DNA of 64,000 nt from UBA4085 sp964556755 (lineage in GTDB: Bacteria; Acidobacteriota; Aminicenantia; Aminicenantales; UBA4085), in assembly GCA_964556755.1 (NCBI GenBank), contig CAZKXI010000014.1, forward strand, positions 11,368 through 75,367, given 5' to 3'. Positions 17,688 to 26,630 of the stretch are shown here, in pieces. Every line of letters begins with the position of its first letter. Position 1 is the stretch's first letter. The notes beneath the pieces are model-generated. The model did not search any database. It had not been told where the DNA came from and saw only the letters and a program-made list of their open reading frames with translations. The position numbers were made by a program, and so were the translations under genes.

Positions 17688-18997
17688 TGGACCGGCGCGC
17701 GTTCCTCAGGGGGAGCCTGGCCGGGGCCGCGGCCGGCGTCGCCGCTTCGGCCGCCGATGGGGCGGAGCTGGAGGCTATCTGGGAATCCTGCGCGCCCCAT
17801 CGGCTGTCCTGGCCGCTCATCAGCCGGCGCCGGCAGACCATCCGCCCGGCGCGCATCGCCCGCATCGATCTCTTCCCGGTCCTTTACCCCGTGGCCGGGT
17901 ACTTCAAGTTCTTCCGGGGGCCGGGAGGCCGTTCGGGCCGTCCGGCCGTGATCATCAAGATGACCGCCGATGACGGCGCGGCCGGCTGGGGACAATCCGT
18001 GCCGCTCTCGACTTGGAGCGACGAGACCTGGGAGGGCGCCGTCTCCGCCCTGCGCGTCTACTTCGCCCCCGCTCTGATCGGGCTCGACGCCGACGACATC
18101 GCCGCGGCTCACGCCGCTCTCGACAAGGCCGTGGCGGGAGGGTTCTCGACGGGAATGCCCATCACCAGGGCCGGGCTGGACATCGCCATGCATGACCTGG
18201 CGGGGAGGCGGCGCGGCCTCCCGCTGGCCCGCCTCTGGGGCCTGCCGGAAGGCGGCCTCCTGACGCTATCCTGGACGATCAACGTCAAGGCCGTCGGCGA
18301 GGCCGAGGCCCTCATCGAAGAGGGCCGTCGGCGCGGTTACGCCCATTTCAACATCAAGGTCGGTCCGGACCCCCGCTTGGACGTCGAGCTCGCCAAGGCG
18401 GTCCGAAAGGCCGCCCCGGAGGGATTCCTCTGGGCCGATGCCAACGGAGGCTACGATCCCGGAACGGCGCTGCAGGCCGCTCCCCGTCTGGCCGAGGCCG
18501 GCGTGGATGTCCTGGAATCGCCCCTCAAGCCGAACCGCATCGCCGGCTACCAGGCCCTGAAAAAACAGGCCGCCCTGCCCATTCTCATGGATGAGGGGAT
18601 CGTCTCTCCCGCCGACCTGGAGGAGTTCATCCGGCTGGGCATGCTGGACGGTATCGCGGCCAAGCCGGCCCGCTGCGGAGGCCTTCTCTCCAACAAGCGC
18701 CAGATCGAGATGTGCCGCGAGCGCGGTCTGATGTGGCTGGGCAGCGGCCTGACGGACCCCGACATCTCCCTGGCCGCCTCGCTGGCCCTCTACGGCGCCT
18801 TCGACCTGCGGAAGCCGGCCGCTCTCAATGGACCGCAGTTTCTGGCTGCGGACGTGCTGAGGACGCCGCTTCGGATCGAAAACGGTTCGGCCCGCGTGCC
18901 GACGGGTCCAGGCCTGGGCATCGAGGTCGACGAGGACAGGGTTGTCGAGCTCATGAAGCGCAGCGGCGGCGAAAAAATAGGGGTACAGTATACGTAA
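17687..18997 (+). CDS. Tat-exported mandelate racemase/muconate lactonizing-family enzyme (enolase superfamily)
   Basis: A 436-residue protein. A Tat-like leader (DRRAFLRGSLAGAAAGVAAS) precedes the N-terminal capping domain and a TIM-barrel with family metal ligands in WADANGGYD, LESPLKP and MDEGIVSP, the base Lys in HFNIKVG (first K of the usual KxK is Asn) and IAAKPARCGGLL on the opposite side. It could be a sugar-acid dehydratase or epimerase. ATG 17687 overlaps the previous stop. The last seven codons (KIGVQYT) and the stop lie inside the MITE that starts at 18975, so the native C-terminus has been replaced or extended by the insertion. Confidence 0.88.
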   Translation: MDRRAFLRGSLAGAAAGVAASAADGAELEAIWESCAPHRLSWPLISRRRQTIRPARIARIDLFPVLYPVAGYFKFFRGPGGRSGRPAVIIKMTADDGAAGWGQSVPLSTWSDETWEGAVSALRVYFAPALIGLDADDIAAAHAALDKAVAGGFSTGMPITRAGLDIAMHDLAGRRRGLPLARLWGLPEGGLLTLSWTINVKAVGEAEALIEEGRRRGYAHFNIKVGPDPRLDVELAKAVRKAAPEGFLWADANGGYDPGTALQAAPRLAEAGVDVLESPLKPNRIAGYQALKKQAALPILMDEGIVSPADLEEFIRLGMLDGIAAKPARCGGLLSNKRQIEMCRERGLMWLGSGLTDPDISLAASLALYGAFDLRKPAALNGPQFLAADVLRTPLRIENGSARVPTGPGLGIEVDEDRVVELMKRSGGEKIGVQYT

Positions 18998-19163
18998 ATC
19001 CCTATTTCGAGTGCCCGACTCTCCCCGAGGGGGTGAACGGGGCTTTCTCCGGAGTCTATCCCCTGCTCGAAAGCCAGAAACGGTGTCTTCGCTCCCGCAC
19101 CTCGCCTTTTCGACCGGACACATCAAGGAAAAATAGGGAATTACGTATACTGTACCCCTATTT
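18975..19163. mobile_element. MITE/REP-like element with 33-bp terminal inverted repeats
   Basis: Left arm 18975-19007 and right arm 19131-19163 are inverted copies identical at 32 of 33 positions. Each arm is itself a hairpin (AAATAGGG near one end, CCCTATTT at the other, core GTATAC), the architecture of REP/BIME-type or IS200/IS605-related elements. The 123-bp interior has no credible ORF. The element sits exactly between two convergent genes and both take their stop codons from it (TAA 18995-18997 on plus; TAG 19160-19158 on minus). No transposase is present in the window, so movement would be in trans. Confidence 0.8.
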
Positions 19164-22100
19164 CACAATCAGCTCGACGCTCCCGGAATGGCTGGCGAAC
19201 TCGGGCGCGTACATGCATTCGATGTGGGCCATGCCGTTCTGGTACGTGCCGCGGTGGGACACCCTCAGCGGGTACTCGAAGACGTAGGTCCCCTTGGGCA
19301 GGTAGTCGATGAAGAAGTGGCTGGCCGCGTCCTTGGTCGCCTCGTAATAGGCCAGTCCATCCTGGTACCTGTACCCCGAGAGGACGTTGATGGGCTCCAG
19401 CCCGCTGCCCCGGTGGTCCTTCATGTGGACGTATTCCAAGTCCCTGTCGGTCCGCAGCTCGATCCGGACCACGACCGCATCGCCCACCGCCAGAGCCCCT
19501 CTCACCGGCTCGATGACCGGCCCCCGGGCCGTGGCCCGCTTGACGAACAGGGCTTTCTTGAGAGTCAACGGATTCTGGGCCTGCGGGGTGATCTTGGAGA
19601 TATCCTCCAGATACTGCCAATGGACGCCGCCCCAGGCGATCCCGGCATCGGTCTTGCGGACGGCGATCCGGCCCATGGCCGGCTTGATCTCTCCCGGCGC
19701 GAAGCGCTTTTCGTAGAATCCGGTGCCGGCTTCCACGGCCTCGGGCGCCACCGCTTCCCCGCCCAGCCGGACTTCCACCAGGGCGTCGGAGGTCAGCAGC
19801 GAAGCGCCCCTCAGGAGGAGGGCGTAGATCGCGTCAGCCGTGGCCTTGGTCGTCTTCCAATCCTGGGTCTGCTTCTGCTTCAGCAGCCAGATCTTGCACT
19901 CCTCGACCGCTTGGGCGTCGCCCGCGACTTCGTCGAATGCCTCGATCATCATGGCCTGGGTCTCGATCGGGGCCCGGTGCCACCACCAAGCTCCCTCGCT
20001 CTCCGCCCAGTAGCGGCCCAGCTCGGGGTCCAGCTTGCTGCGCTCCTTCATCGAGCGCATGATCTTGGCCGGCGTCTCGGCGTCGCCGAAGCGCTTGAGC
20101 CCGACGGCCAGGTGAGCCTGGCTCTGGCGGCTGCCTAGCTGAAGCCAATGTTGGGCCCCCTGGGCCAGGAAATACTTCACCGCCTTGTCCGAGCCTTCCG
20201 GGATCGGCTTGTCGCCGAGGAAGAAGCTGCGGCCGTAGAGGTACATCGCCACGGCCGGGCTGAGGTTGTCCTTGTCTTGGACCTTGTCCTTGAGGATCTC
20301 CCTGTAGACATCGTCGATCCAGGAGTCCAGATGGTCGACGGCTTGGAGGGCTAAAGTCTGAGAGACATCCGTCACCCCCAGCTTGCGAAGGCGGCCGAAG
20401 CCGGTCGTCAGGTAGAGAGTGATGAAGCTGTCGCCGCGCCCTCCCGGAAACCAAGGCCAGGAGCCGTCCCGCAGCTGCATGGCCTCCAGCTTGGCGTAGG
20501 CCGAGCGCAGGCCGGCGGCCAGCGTGTTCTCCTCGAAGAGGATCCCGATGGCCCGCTTGGCCTGGGTCTCGCTCCCGGCCTCCGCGATCCAGGGCGACTC
20601 CTGAAGCAGGACGCTCTTCAGGTCCTGGTTCTTCTCCAGCGGCGACGTCAAGGCCGCCGTGCCCTTCCAGCGATCGAAGACCTTGCGGATCCTGGGGTCC
20701 GAGGCGGCGATGTGGGCCGCCAGGCTGTTGGCGTAGAGCCGGTTGAAGACCTGCTCGGAGCACTCGTAGGGGAACTCCATGAGATAGGGCAAGGCCTGGA
20801 CGGCGTACCAGGCCGGATGAGAGGCCATCTGGACGGTCAGCCCCAGATGGCGCAGGCTGTCGGAGGCCCCCGAGGCGGCCAGCTTGTCGAAGGTGAAGGC
20901 CTTCTCGCCCGGCGCCGAGATCCACAGCGGCAGGGATTCGCGGACCATCAGCCGCCGGCTGAGGACGGGCAGGACGCCTTCCTCGCCGTCCGAAAACTCG
21001 CCCGACGAGGCCACGGCCCTGTAGCCGACCGTCTCCAGTCCGTCGGAGACCTTGATCGGCCAGGCGAAGGAGCGGGACTGCTTGGCCGGGATGGCGAAAG
21101 CCTGCCGCCGGACGGCGTTGGACAGATCCGCGTCCAGGGAGGCCTCGGTCAGCGGATGGAAGAACTGAAGCTCCACCGCTCCCGACTGCTCCTTCTCGGT
21201 CATGTTGGTGACCTTGACCGTGAATTCGAGCCCGTCGCCCTCCCGGAGGAAGCGCGGCGGGTGGGGCTGGACCATGACCTCCTTCTGGGTCACGGCCTCG
21301 GCTTCGATAGCCCCGCTGCGCAGGCTCTTGTCATGGGCGAAGCCCAGCAGCTTCCAGCGGGTCAGGGCTTCGGGCATCTTGAACGCGACGGTCACGACGC
21401 CCTTCTTGTCGGCCAGCAGATGGGGATAGAAGAAAGCCGTCTCGGACAGGTTGGCCCGGGCTTTGACCTGGGACAGGTCAACCTTGGCCGGGCTCGCGGC
21501 GGAAGGCTCGCCGGAGGCGATTCCGCCCACGACGCCGCCNNNNNNNNNNNNNNNNNNNNNNNNNNNNNNNNNNNNNNNNNNNNNNNNNNNNNNNNNNNNN
21601 NNNNNNNNNNNNNNNNNNNNNNNNNNNNNNNNNNNNNNNTGGCCGGGCTCGCGGCGGAAGGCTCGCCGGAGGCGATTCCGCCCACGACGCCGCCGGCCAT
21701 GGACGGCGCGGCCTGCGGCGACGGCGCCGCCTCCATCGCCACCATGGCCTCCATGGGCGCCTCGACGGCCATCGACTTCCTCATGGTCCGAAAGTCATAG
21801 CCGTACAGCTCCTCCGTGACGTCCTCGGGGAACCGGACGTAGACCGGGCTCCATCCGGACGGGAGCTTGTTCAAGCTGTCGAGAGCGTCGCGCAGGTCCA
21901 GGCGACGGTTGCTGTATCCCGACCGCAGGCGGGTCGAGTCTCGGCGGAAGATGCCGCCGAGGGACGGGAAGCCGTGCCCGACGAAGACGTCCAGCGAGGC
22001 GTCGTAGAGCGAGGCGACCATCTCGGCGGCCGCGGCCTCGGCCCGCGGCCCTTTGATCTCGAGCGACCAGGTCTCGTCCTGGCCGGGCCGCAGCTTGGAG

Positions 22101-25100
22101 CGGAAGGTCTTCCAGCTGAGGCTGAGGCGCTTGTCCGACCAGGGCACGTGGACCGCCTTGACGACCCGGTACAGGCGATTGTCCCTGACCATGGTCAGCG
22201 CCACGGTGAAGCCGCCCCGATGGGCTTCGGCCACCCTCACCCGGAAGACGCCCTGGGTCCGCTCGGCCGGCTGCCAGCTCCGTTCGAGGCGGCGGCCGTT
22301 TTGGTAGACATCGATCAGGACCGGGCCCTTCTCGTAGCCCGTCCCCCAATGGAGGGCGTACTCCCGGCCTACCTCGACCACGTCGGACGGGGAGGCGGCG
22401 TGGAACGGGATCTTGACCGGGAAGGCCGGCCCCGTCGGATCCAGGACCAGGAAGGCGAAGCGGGTCTCGACCGGCGCCCCGTCCTTGTCCGCCGTCTTCA
22501 GCCGGGCCTGGTACGCTCCCGGCGGGAGGTCGAAGGAGATCTCGGCCGCCCGGTCCTCGCCGGCTTCGGTCCGGAACTCCTGGCGCGCCGCCAGCCGGCC
22601 GGACGGCCACTTGCGCCACTCCGCGGTCCGGACGAGGCCGGAGTCCGGTCCCTTGGCACCCGCCTCGGCTTCCAGGACCTCATTCTCCCCGATCAGGTCC
22701 TGCGGCTCGGGCCGCTCGGGACCGACTAGCGGGTAGACTTCGACGGTCCCCTGGGCCGCGGCGCTCCGACCGTTGAGGGTCGCGACCGACGCCTTCAGAA
22801 CGACGGGCCGGCCCTTCTCCTGCCAATCGGCCCCGCTGAGGGATGCTTCCAGCGAGGCATACCCCACCCGGATCCGGCCCTCGTCGCCGCGCGTCTCGCC
22901 GGCCCCGTCGGTGACGTCGACGCTGACGGCGAACGTGAAGACCGTCCCCGGGTCCTTGGGGACCGAAGCGTCCGGCGCAGCCGGGAAGCGGACGACGAAC
23001 CGGCCTTCGACGTCCGAGGCGAGAGATCCGTGGGCGATCTCCTGCGACTCCCCCGCTCCCCCGCCCCAGCGATACCACCACCAGGGGTAGCGGACCTCGC
23101 GGACGACCCTGTACTTGACCGTGGCCCCGTCCACCGGAGCCCCGGCGAAGCTCATGGCGGTGCCGGGGAGCTCGACGACCTCGCCCAGCTTGAACTCCCG
23201 CTCGGGGACGGCCAGCTTGACCTCGAACTGGGGCCGCTTGTATTCCTCGACTCGGATCTCCGCCTGCCCGGCCGGATCCACGGCTTGGATCGTCATGGCC
23301 CCGGTCAGCCGGTCGGCGGGCGCGGCGAAGGTCCCGCTGATCGAGCCGAATCCGTTGCTGACCAGGCTCAAGGCCGCGGCTTCCTCTTGGTTGGCGTCGC
23401 GCAGGATCACCCGCACCGCTTGTCCGGGCAGGATGCGATAGTCGCCGGCGGCTTGGTCGATCGACAGGCAAAGGCCCTTGAAGTGGATCGTCTGGCCGGG
23501 CCGGTAGATGGCCCGGTCGGTGAAGAAGACCGTCCGGGTGGACGGCCGCTCGCCGGACTCGCGTCCCCGCTCCATCTGGGTCTCGGCCAGCTCGGCGCCG
23601 TCCGGAGCCTGGACGTGGTAGACGCGGCTGCGGTAGGAATCGGCGATATTCAGAGCTACGGCGCCCTGGGCGTCGGAGCGGGCGGCGGCGGTCCGCAAGA
23701 GCGCGCTCTTGTTGTAGTCCCACTCGTAGACGGTCACTTCGGCTCCGGCCACGGGCTGGCCCGAGTCGGCCTTGACGATCAGGCCTTCGGGGGACGCTCC
23801 GGCCGATCCCTCGACGACGCCCAGAGCGGATACCCAGAAGGCCGACGCCTGGATCTTGTTCCCCTTCTGGGCGAATCCGGGATCATAGCTGGCCAAAAGC
23901 CGGTAGTAGCCCGGCTTGAGAGCGGGCAGCTCGATCAGGGCCCGGCGGGTCTTGTAGTCTACGGTCGGCTTCAGGTCGGCCGCCCAGGCCGCTTCGGGCT
24001 TGCGCTTCAGTATCTCGGCCACGGGGGCGCTGCCCGGCCAAAGCAGCTCCTCGGCACTCTTGCCTTTCAGGAGCGAGGCGAAATCCTCGCGCACGGCGCG
24101 GAAATGGAGCCGGGACACATTGCGGTATTCGGCGACCAGAGAGGCCGGCTTTCCCGGGAGGACGGCCGCCTCGGCCCGGACGTCGAATTCGCGGGCAGTG
24201 ATGCGGGCGATCAGCACCCGGCAGTTGGCCGCGCCTCCGGACTTGGGGTGAGCCTCGGCCCCCTGCCTGGCCAGGGCCAGCGCCCGGACGGAGTCGCCCC
24301 CCGCCTCCACCTCACCGGCCCAGCGGGCCAGGACGGCGGACTGCAGCTCCGAAGACCGGTGGGCCTCGGACAGCTCGCTCAGGCGCTCGATGTAGGGCCC
24401 GCGGGCGGCGTCGCCGGCCGCCGCGCGGACGTAGTCCAGCCGGTGCAGGTCGATGTCCAGAGACACGTCGCCGTCAGCGTCGTCGCGGTGGAAGGCCAGC
24501 AGGTCCTGATACAGGCGCAGGGCCCGCAGAGCCGGCGCCTCCGCGTCCGCCGTCTCGGGCTTGTACTTGAGGAACGCGGCGGCCGGGGCCAAGGCATCGG
24601 AGTCGGCGGTGATCTGGAAGGCGTCCTCGGGCCGGGCCGCGGCTTGTTCGCCCGAAGCATAGAAGCTCAACGCCTCGAAGGCGGCGAAGTCGAAGAGCGT
24701 CGGCCGAAGATGGGGCGTCTGCTGGCCGGGCTCCAAGAAGCCGTCAAAGGCGGAGATCGGCGTCCTCTTGAGTCGGTCGGCCTCCTTGAGGATATCCTGG
24801 TAAAGGCTATCGACGGCCCTCAAAAGACGGGCCAGGTCCCAGGTGGTGAAGTCCTTGTCGTCCACCCCATCGGTGGCCTCCCGGCTCATGAAGCGCCAGC
24901 GGTTGCGGGAGAAGTAGCTCCAGTACCAGCGGGCCTGGACGAGCTGGAGCATCGGCCGCAGGGCGGCGGGAGCCTGGTCGATCTCCTGCCCCAAGCGGGC
25001 CAGGCGAGGTCCGGGCTGGTTGCCTTCGATGGTCCCTTCCAGGATGAGCTGGCGGGTCAGGGCCCGCAGGGCCTCGGCCGGCTTATTCTCCGAGGCGGCC

Positions 25101-25303
25101 GAGAGGTAGATGCGCCGCAGCAGGCTGATGGCCGTCTGGGGCAGGCCGTCGGCCTCGGCTTTGGCCGTCTGGGCCCATAGGGCGGGCCGGTCTTCCTTGG
25201 CTTGGTCGGGCATGACTTTCCCCCGGATGGACGCGGTCACGACGGCGGCCAGGATGACCAGGACGGCGAGAAGGACATGGATGCGGACGGACTTCTTGCT
25301 CAT
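19158..25303 (-). CDS. alpha-2-macroglobulin family protein (interrupted by an assembly gap)
   Basis: A large bacterial alpha-2-macroglobulin. An N-terminal membrane anchor (VLLAVLVILAAVVTASI) precedes helical repeats (about residues 40-450) and macroglobulin/MG2-like domains; GLIVKADSGQPVAGAEVTVYEW and FFTDRAIYRPGQTIHFKG are typical. After the Gly/Ala/Pro-rich linker at the gap comes the thioester region with CSEQ (Cys codon 20762-20760) and the alpha-alpha toroid. The thioester traps attacking proteases. The two halves are in different frames as written. Removing the 100 N plus one copy of the flanking 55-bp duplication restores one frame of 1996 residues. The start has GGAGG at 25308-25312. 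No pbpC neighbour, unlike the common A2M-PBP1C pair. Confidence 0.9.
21485..21694. repeat. 55-bp direct duplication flanking the gap
   Basis: Bases 21485-21539 and 21640-21694 are identical over 55 bp, directly abutting the N-run on both sides. This is what remains when two contig ends sharing one assembler k-mer are scaffolded instead of merged. It is not a biological repeat in all likelihood. Confidence 0.9.
21540..21639. other. assembly gap (100 N)
   Basis: Exactly 100 N, the conventional placeholder for unknown scaffold gaps. The flanking duplication and the frame arithmetic indicate that no real sequence is missing. Confidence 0.97.
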
Positions 25304-25375
25304 AGGTCCTCCAGGCGCCGCTCGACCGGCGGCGCGGACATGCGGCCCCGGTCCCAAGTCCAGGGCGCTGGCGCC

Positions 25376-25385
25376 ATTGTAGCAC
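25376..25385 (-). promoter_or_regulatory. extended -10 promoter of the alpha-2-macroglobulin gene
   Basis: Minus strand TGC-TACAAT, with TACAAT at 25376-25381. The -35 position (25399-25404) reads TTCCCG, so activity would rely on the TG extension. It is 72 bp from the start codon. Confidence 0.4.
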
Positions 25386-25407
25386 CGCCGGCCTGCCGCG
25401 GGAATGC

Positions 25408-25437
25408 TTGACCCGAGCTTCGGGCGGAGGCTATAGT
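25408..25437 (+). promoter_or_regulatory. promoter of the M29-like gene
   Basis: TTGACC (25408-25413), 18-bp spacer, TATAGT (25432-25437), 20 bp before the ATG. It lies back to back with the macroglobulin promoter in the divergent region 25304-25457. Confidence 0.6.
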
Positions 25438-25457
25438 GGGGCCCCCGGGAGGTACCC

Positions 25458-26624
25458 ATGAGCGAACGCGCGGCGGCGGCCCCCATCCTGACGGGAGACG
25501 ACCTGATCGGGCTGATCCGGTCGGTCTTCCCGCCCTTCTCCGGCGACCGGAGGCTGGCCATGCTGGTCGACATCCCCCGCGATCCGGCCGCGGACAATCC
25601 GCCCTGGCGGGATCGCCGGGAGATGGCCTCCGGCTGGGCCCTGGCCCTGAAGGCCGGCGCGGCCGAGCTGGGCCTGGACGGAGTCGACCTCGTCGCCTAC
25701 CCCGACGTCGGCTCCAACAACGCCGATCTTCCGGCGCATGCGGTTCTGGTCGAAGGGCCGCTCCCCGAGACGGCGGCCGGCCTGTCCGGCGCGGGAACGG
25801 CCGCGGCCTTCGAGGACGTCTTCGCCTCCCATCAGCTCTACCTGGCCCCCACGGAGTACTCCACCACGGCCCCGCTCAAGAACGCGGCCAAGCGCTTCGG
25901 CTTCCGGGCCGCCACCATGCCCGGCTTCGCCTCATCCATGGTCCCGGCGCTGCGCATCGACTACGGCCTGGTGGCGGAGAGGGTCGGGGCCCTGAAGCGT
26001 CGCCTGGACAGCGCCACCGGCGCCGAGATCGTCCTGGACGCGGACGACCGGCCCCACATCCTGGCGCTCGACCTTCGGCACCGGCCTTGCCATGCCTCGA
26101 CCGGGCGCTTCCCGGAGGCCGGCACGGCCGGCAACCTGCCCTCAGGGGAAGCCTACATCGTCCCCTTCGAAGGCGGACCGCAGGATCCCAGCCGCAGCTT
26201 CGGCAGCCTGCCCGTGGATACGGGCCGCGGTCTGGTCGTCTTCACCATCGTGGCCAACCGGGCCGTGGCCGCGGCCGGCGAGGAGCCGGCCGCCTCCGAG
26301 GAGGCCGCCCGCCTGCGACGCGAGCCGGCCTATGGCAATCTGGCCGAGCTGGGCTTCGGCGTCCTGGCCGACTTCGGCCTGGAGCCGGTCGGCGAGATCC
26401 TCCTGGACGAGAAGCTCGGCCTGCACATCGCCTTCGGCCGCAGCGACCATTTCGGCGGCGCGGTCGGACCCAAGGACTTCTCCTCCCCGGCCGAGGTCAT
26501 CCACCTCGACCGCATCTACATCCCGCAAAGCCAGCCCCGCGTCGCCGTCCGGTCCGTGGTCCTCCTCTACCCCGACGGGGCGCGGGAAGAGATCATGCGG
26601 GACGGAGCCTACCGGATCTTCTGA
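25458..26624 (+). CDS. M29 aminopeptidase-like (thermophilic metalloprotease fold) protein
   Basis: A 388-residue protein without signal peptide. The motifs TAGNLPSGEAYIVPFEGG and LGLHIAFGRSDHFGGAVGP resemble the metal-binding parts of M29 (aminopeptidase T/S) and their non-peptidase relatives, where Glu and His/Asp ligands bind two metals. PTEYSTTAPLKNAAKRFGFRA in the N-terminal half also fits. Several related families share this fold but not the activity, so peptidase function is tentative. The GGGAGG just upstream of ATG 25458 and a promoter support the start. It is followed within 6 bp by the GH106-like gene. Confidence 0.65.
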   Translation: MSERAAAAPILTGDDLIGLIRSVFPPFSGDRRLAMLVDIPRDPAADNPPWRDRREMASGWALALKAGAAELGLDGVDLVAYPDVGSNNADLPAHAVLVEGPLPETAAGLSGAGTAAAFEDVFASHQLYLAPTEYSTTAPLKNAAKRFGFRAATMPGFASSMVPALRIDYGLVAERVGALKRRLDSATGAEIVLDADDRPHILALDLRHRPCHASTGRFPEAGTAGNLPSGEAYIVPFEGGPQDPSRSFGSLPVDTGRGLVVFTIVANRAVAAAGEEPAASEEAARLRREPAYGNLAELGFGVLADFGLEPVGEILLDEKLGLHIAFGRSDHFGGAVGPKDFSSPAEVIHLDRIYIPQSQPRVAVRSVVLLYPDGAREEIMRDGAYRIF

Positions 26625-26630
26625 GCCGCC

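Noticed and set aside
19141..19620. 159-aa minus frame ending in VQYT within the MITE arm
   Set aside because: It is a shadow frame inside the macroglobulin gene that runs into the element; the same VQYT ending recurs because it is element sequence.
21392..21539. Out-of-frame C-terminus of the upstream macroglobulin frame after the gap
   Set aside because: It arises from the wrong frame caused by the 100-N placeholder and duplicated 55-mer.
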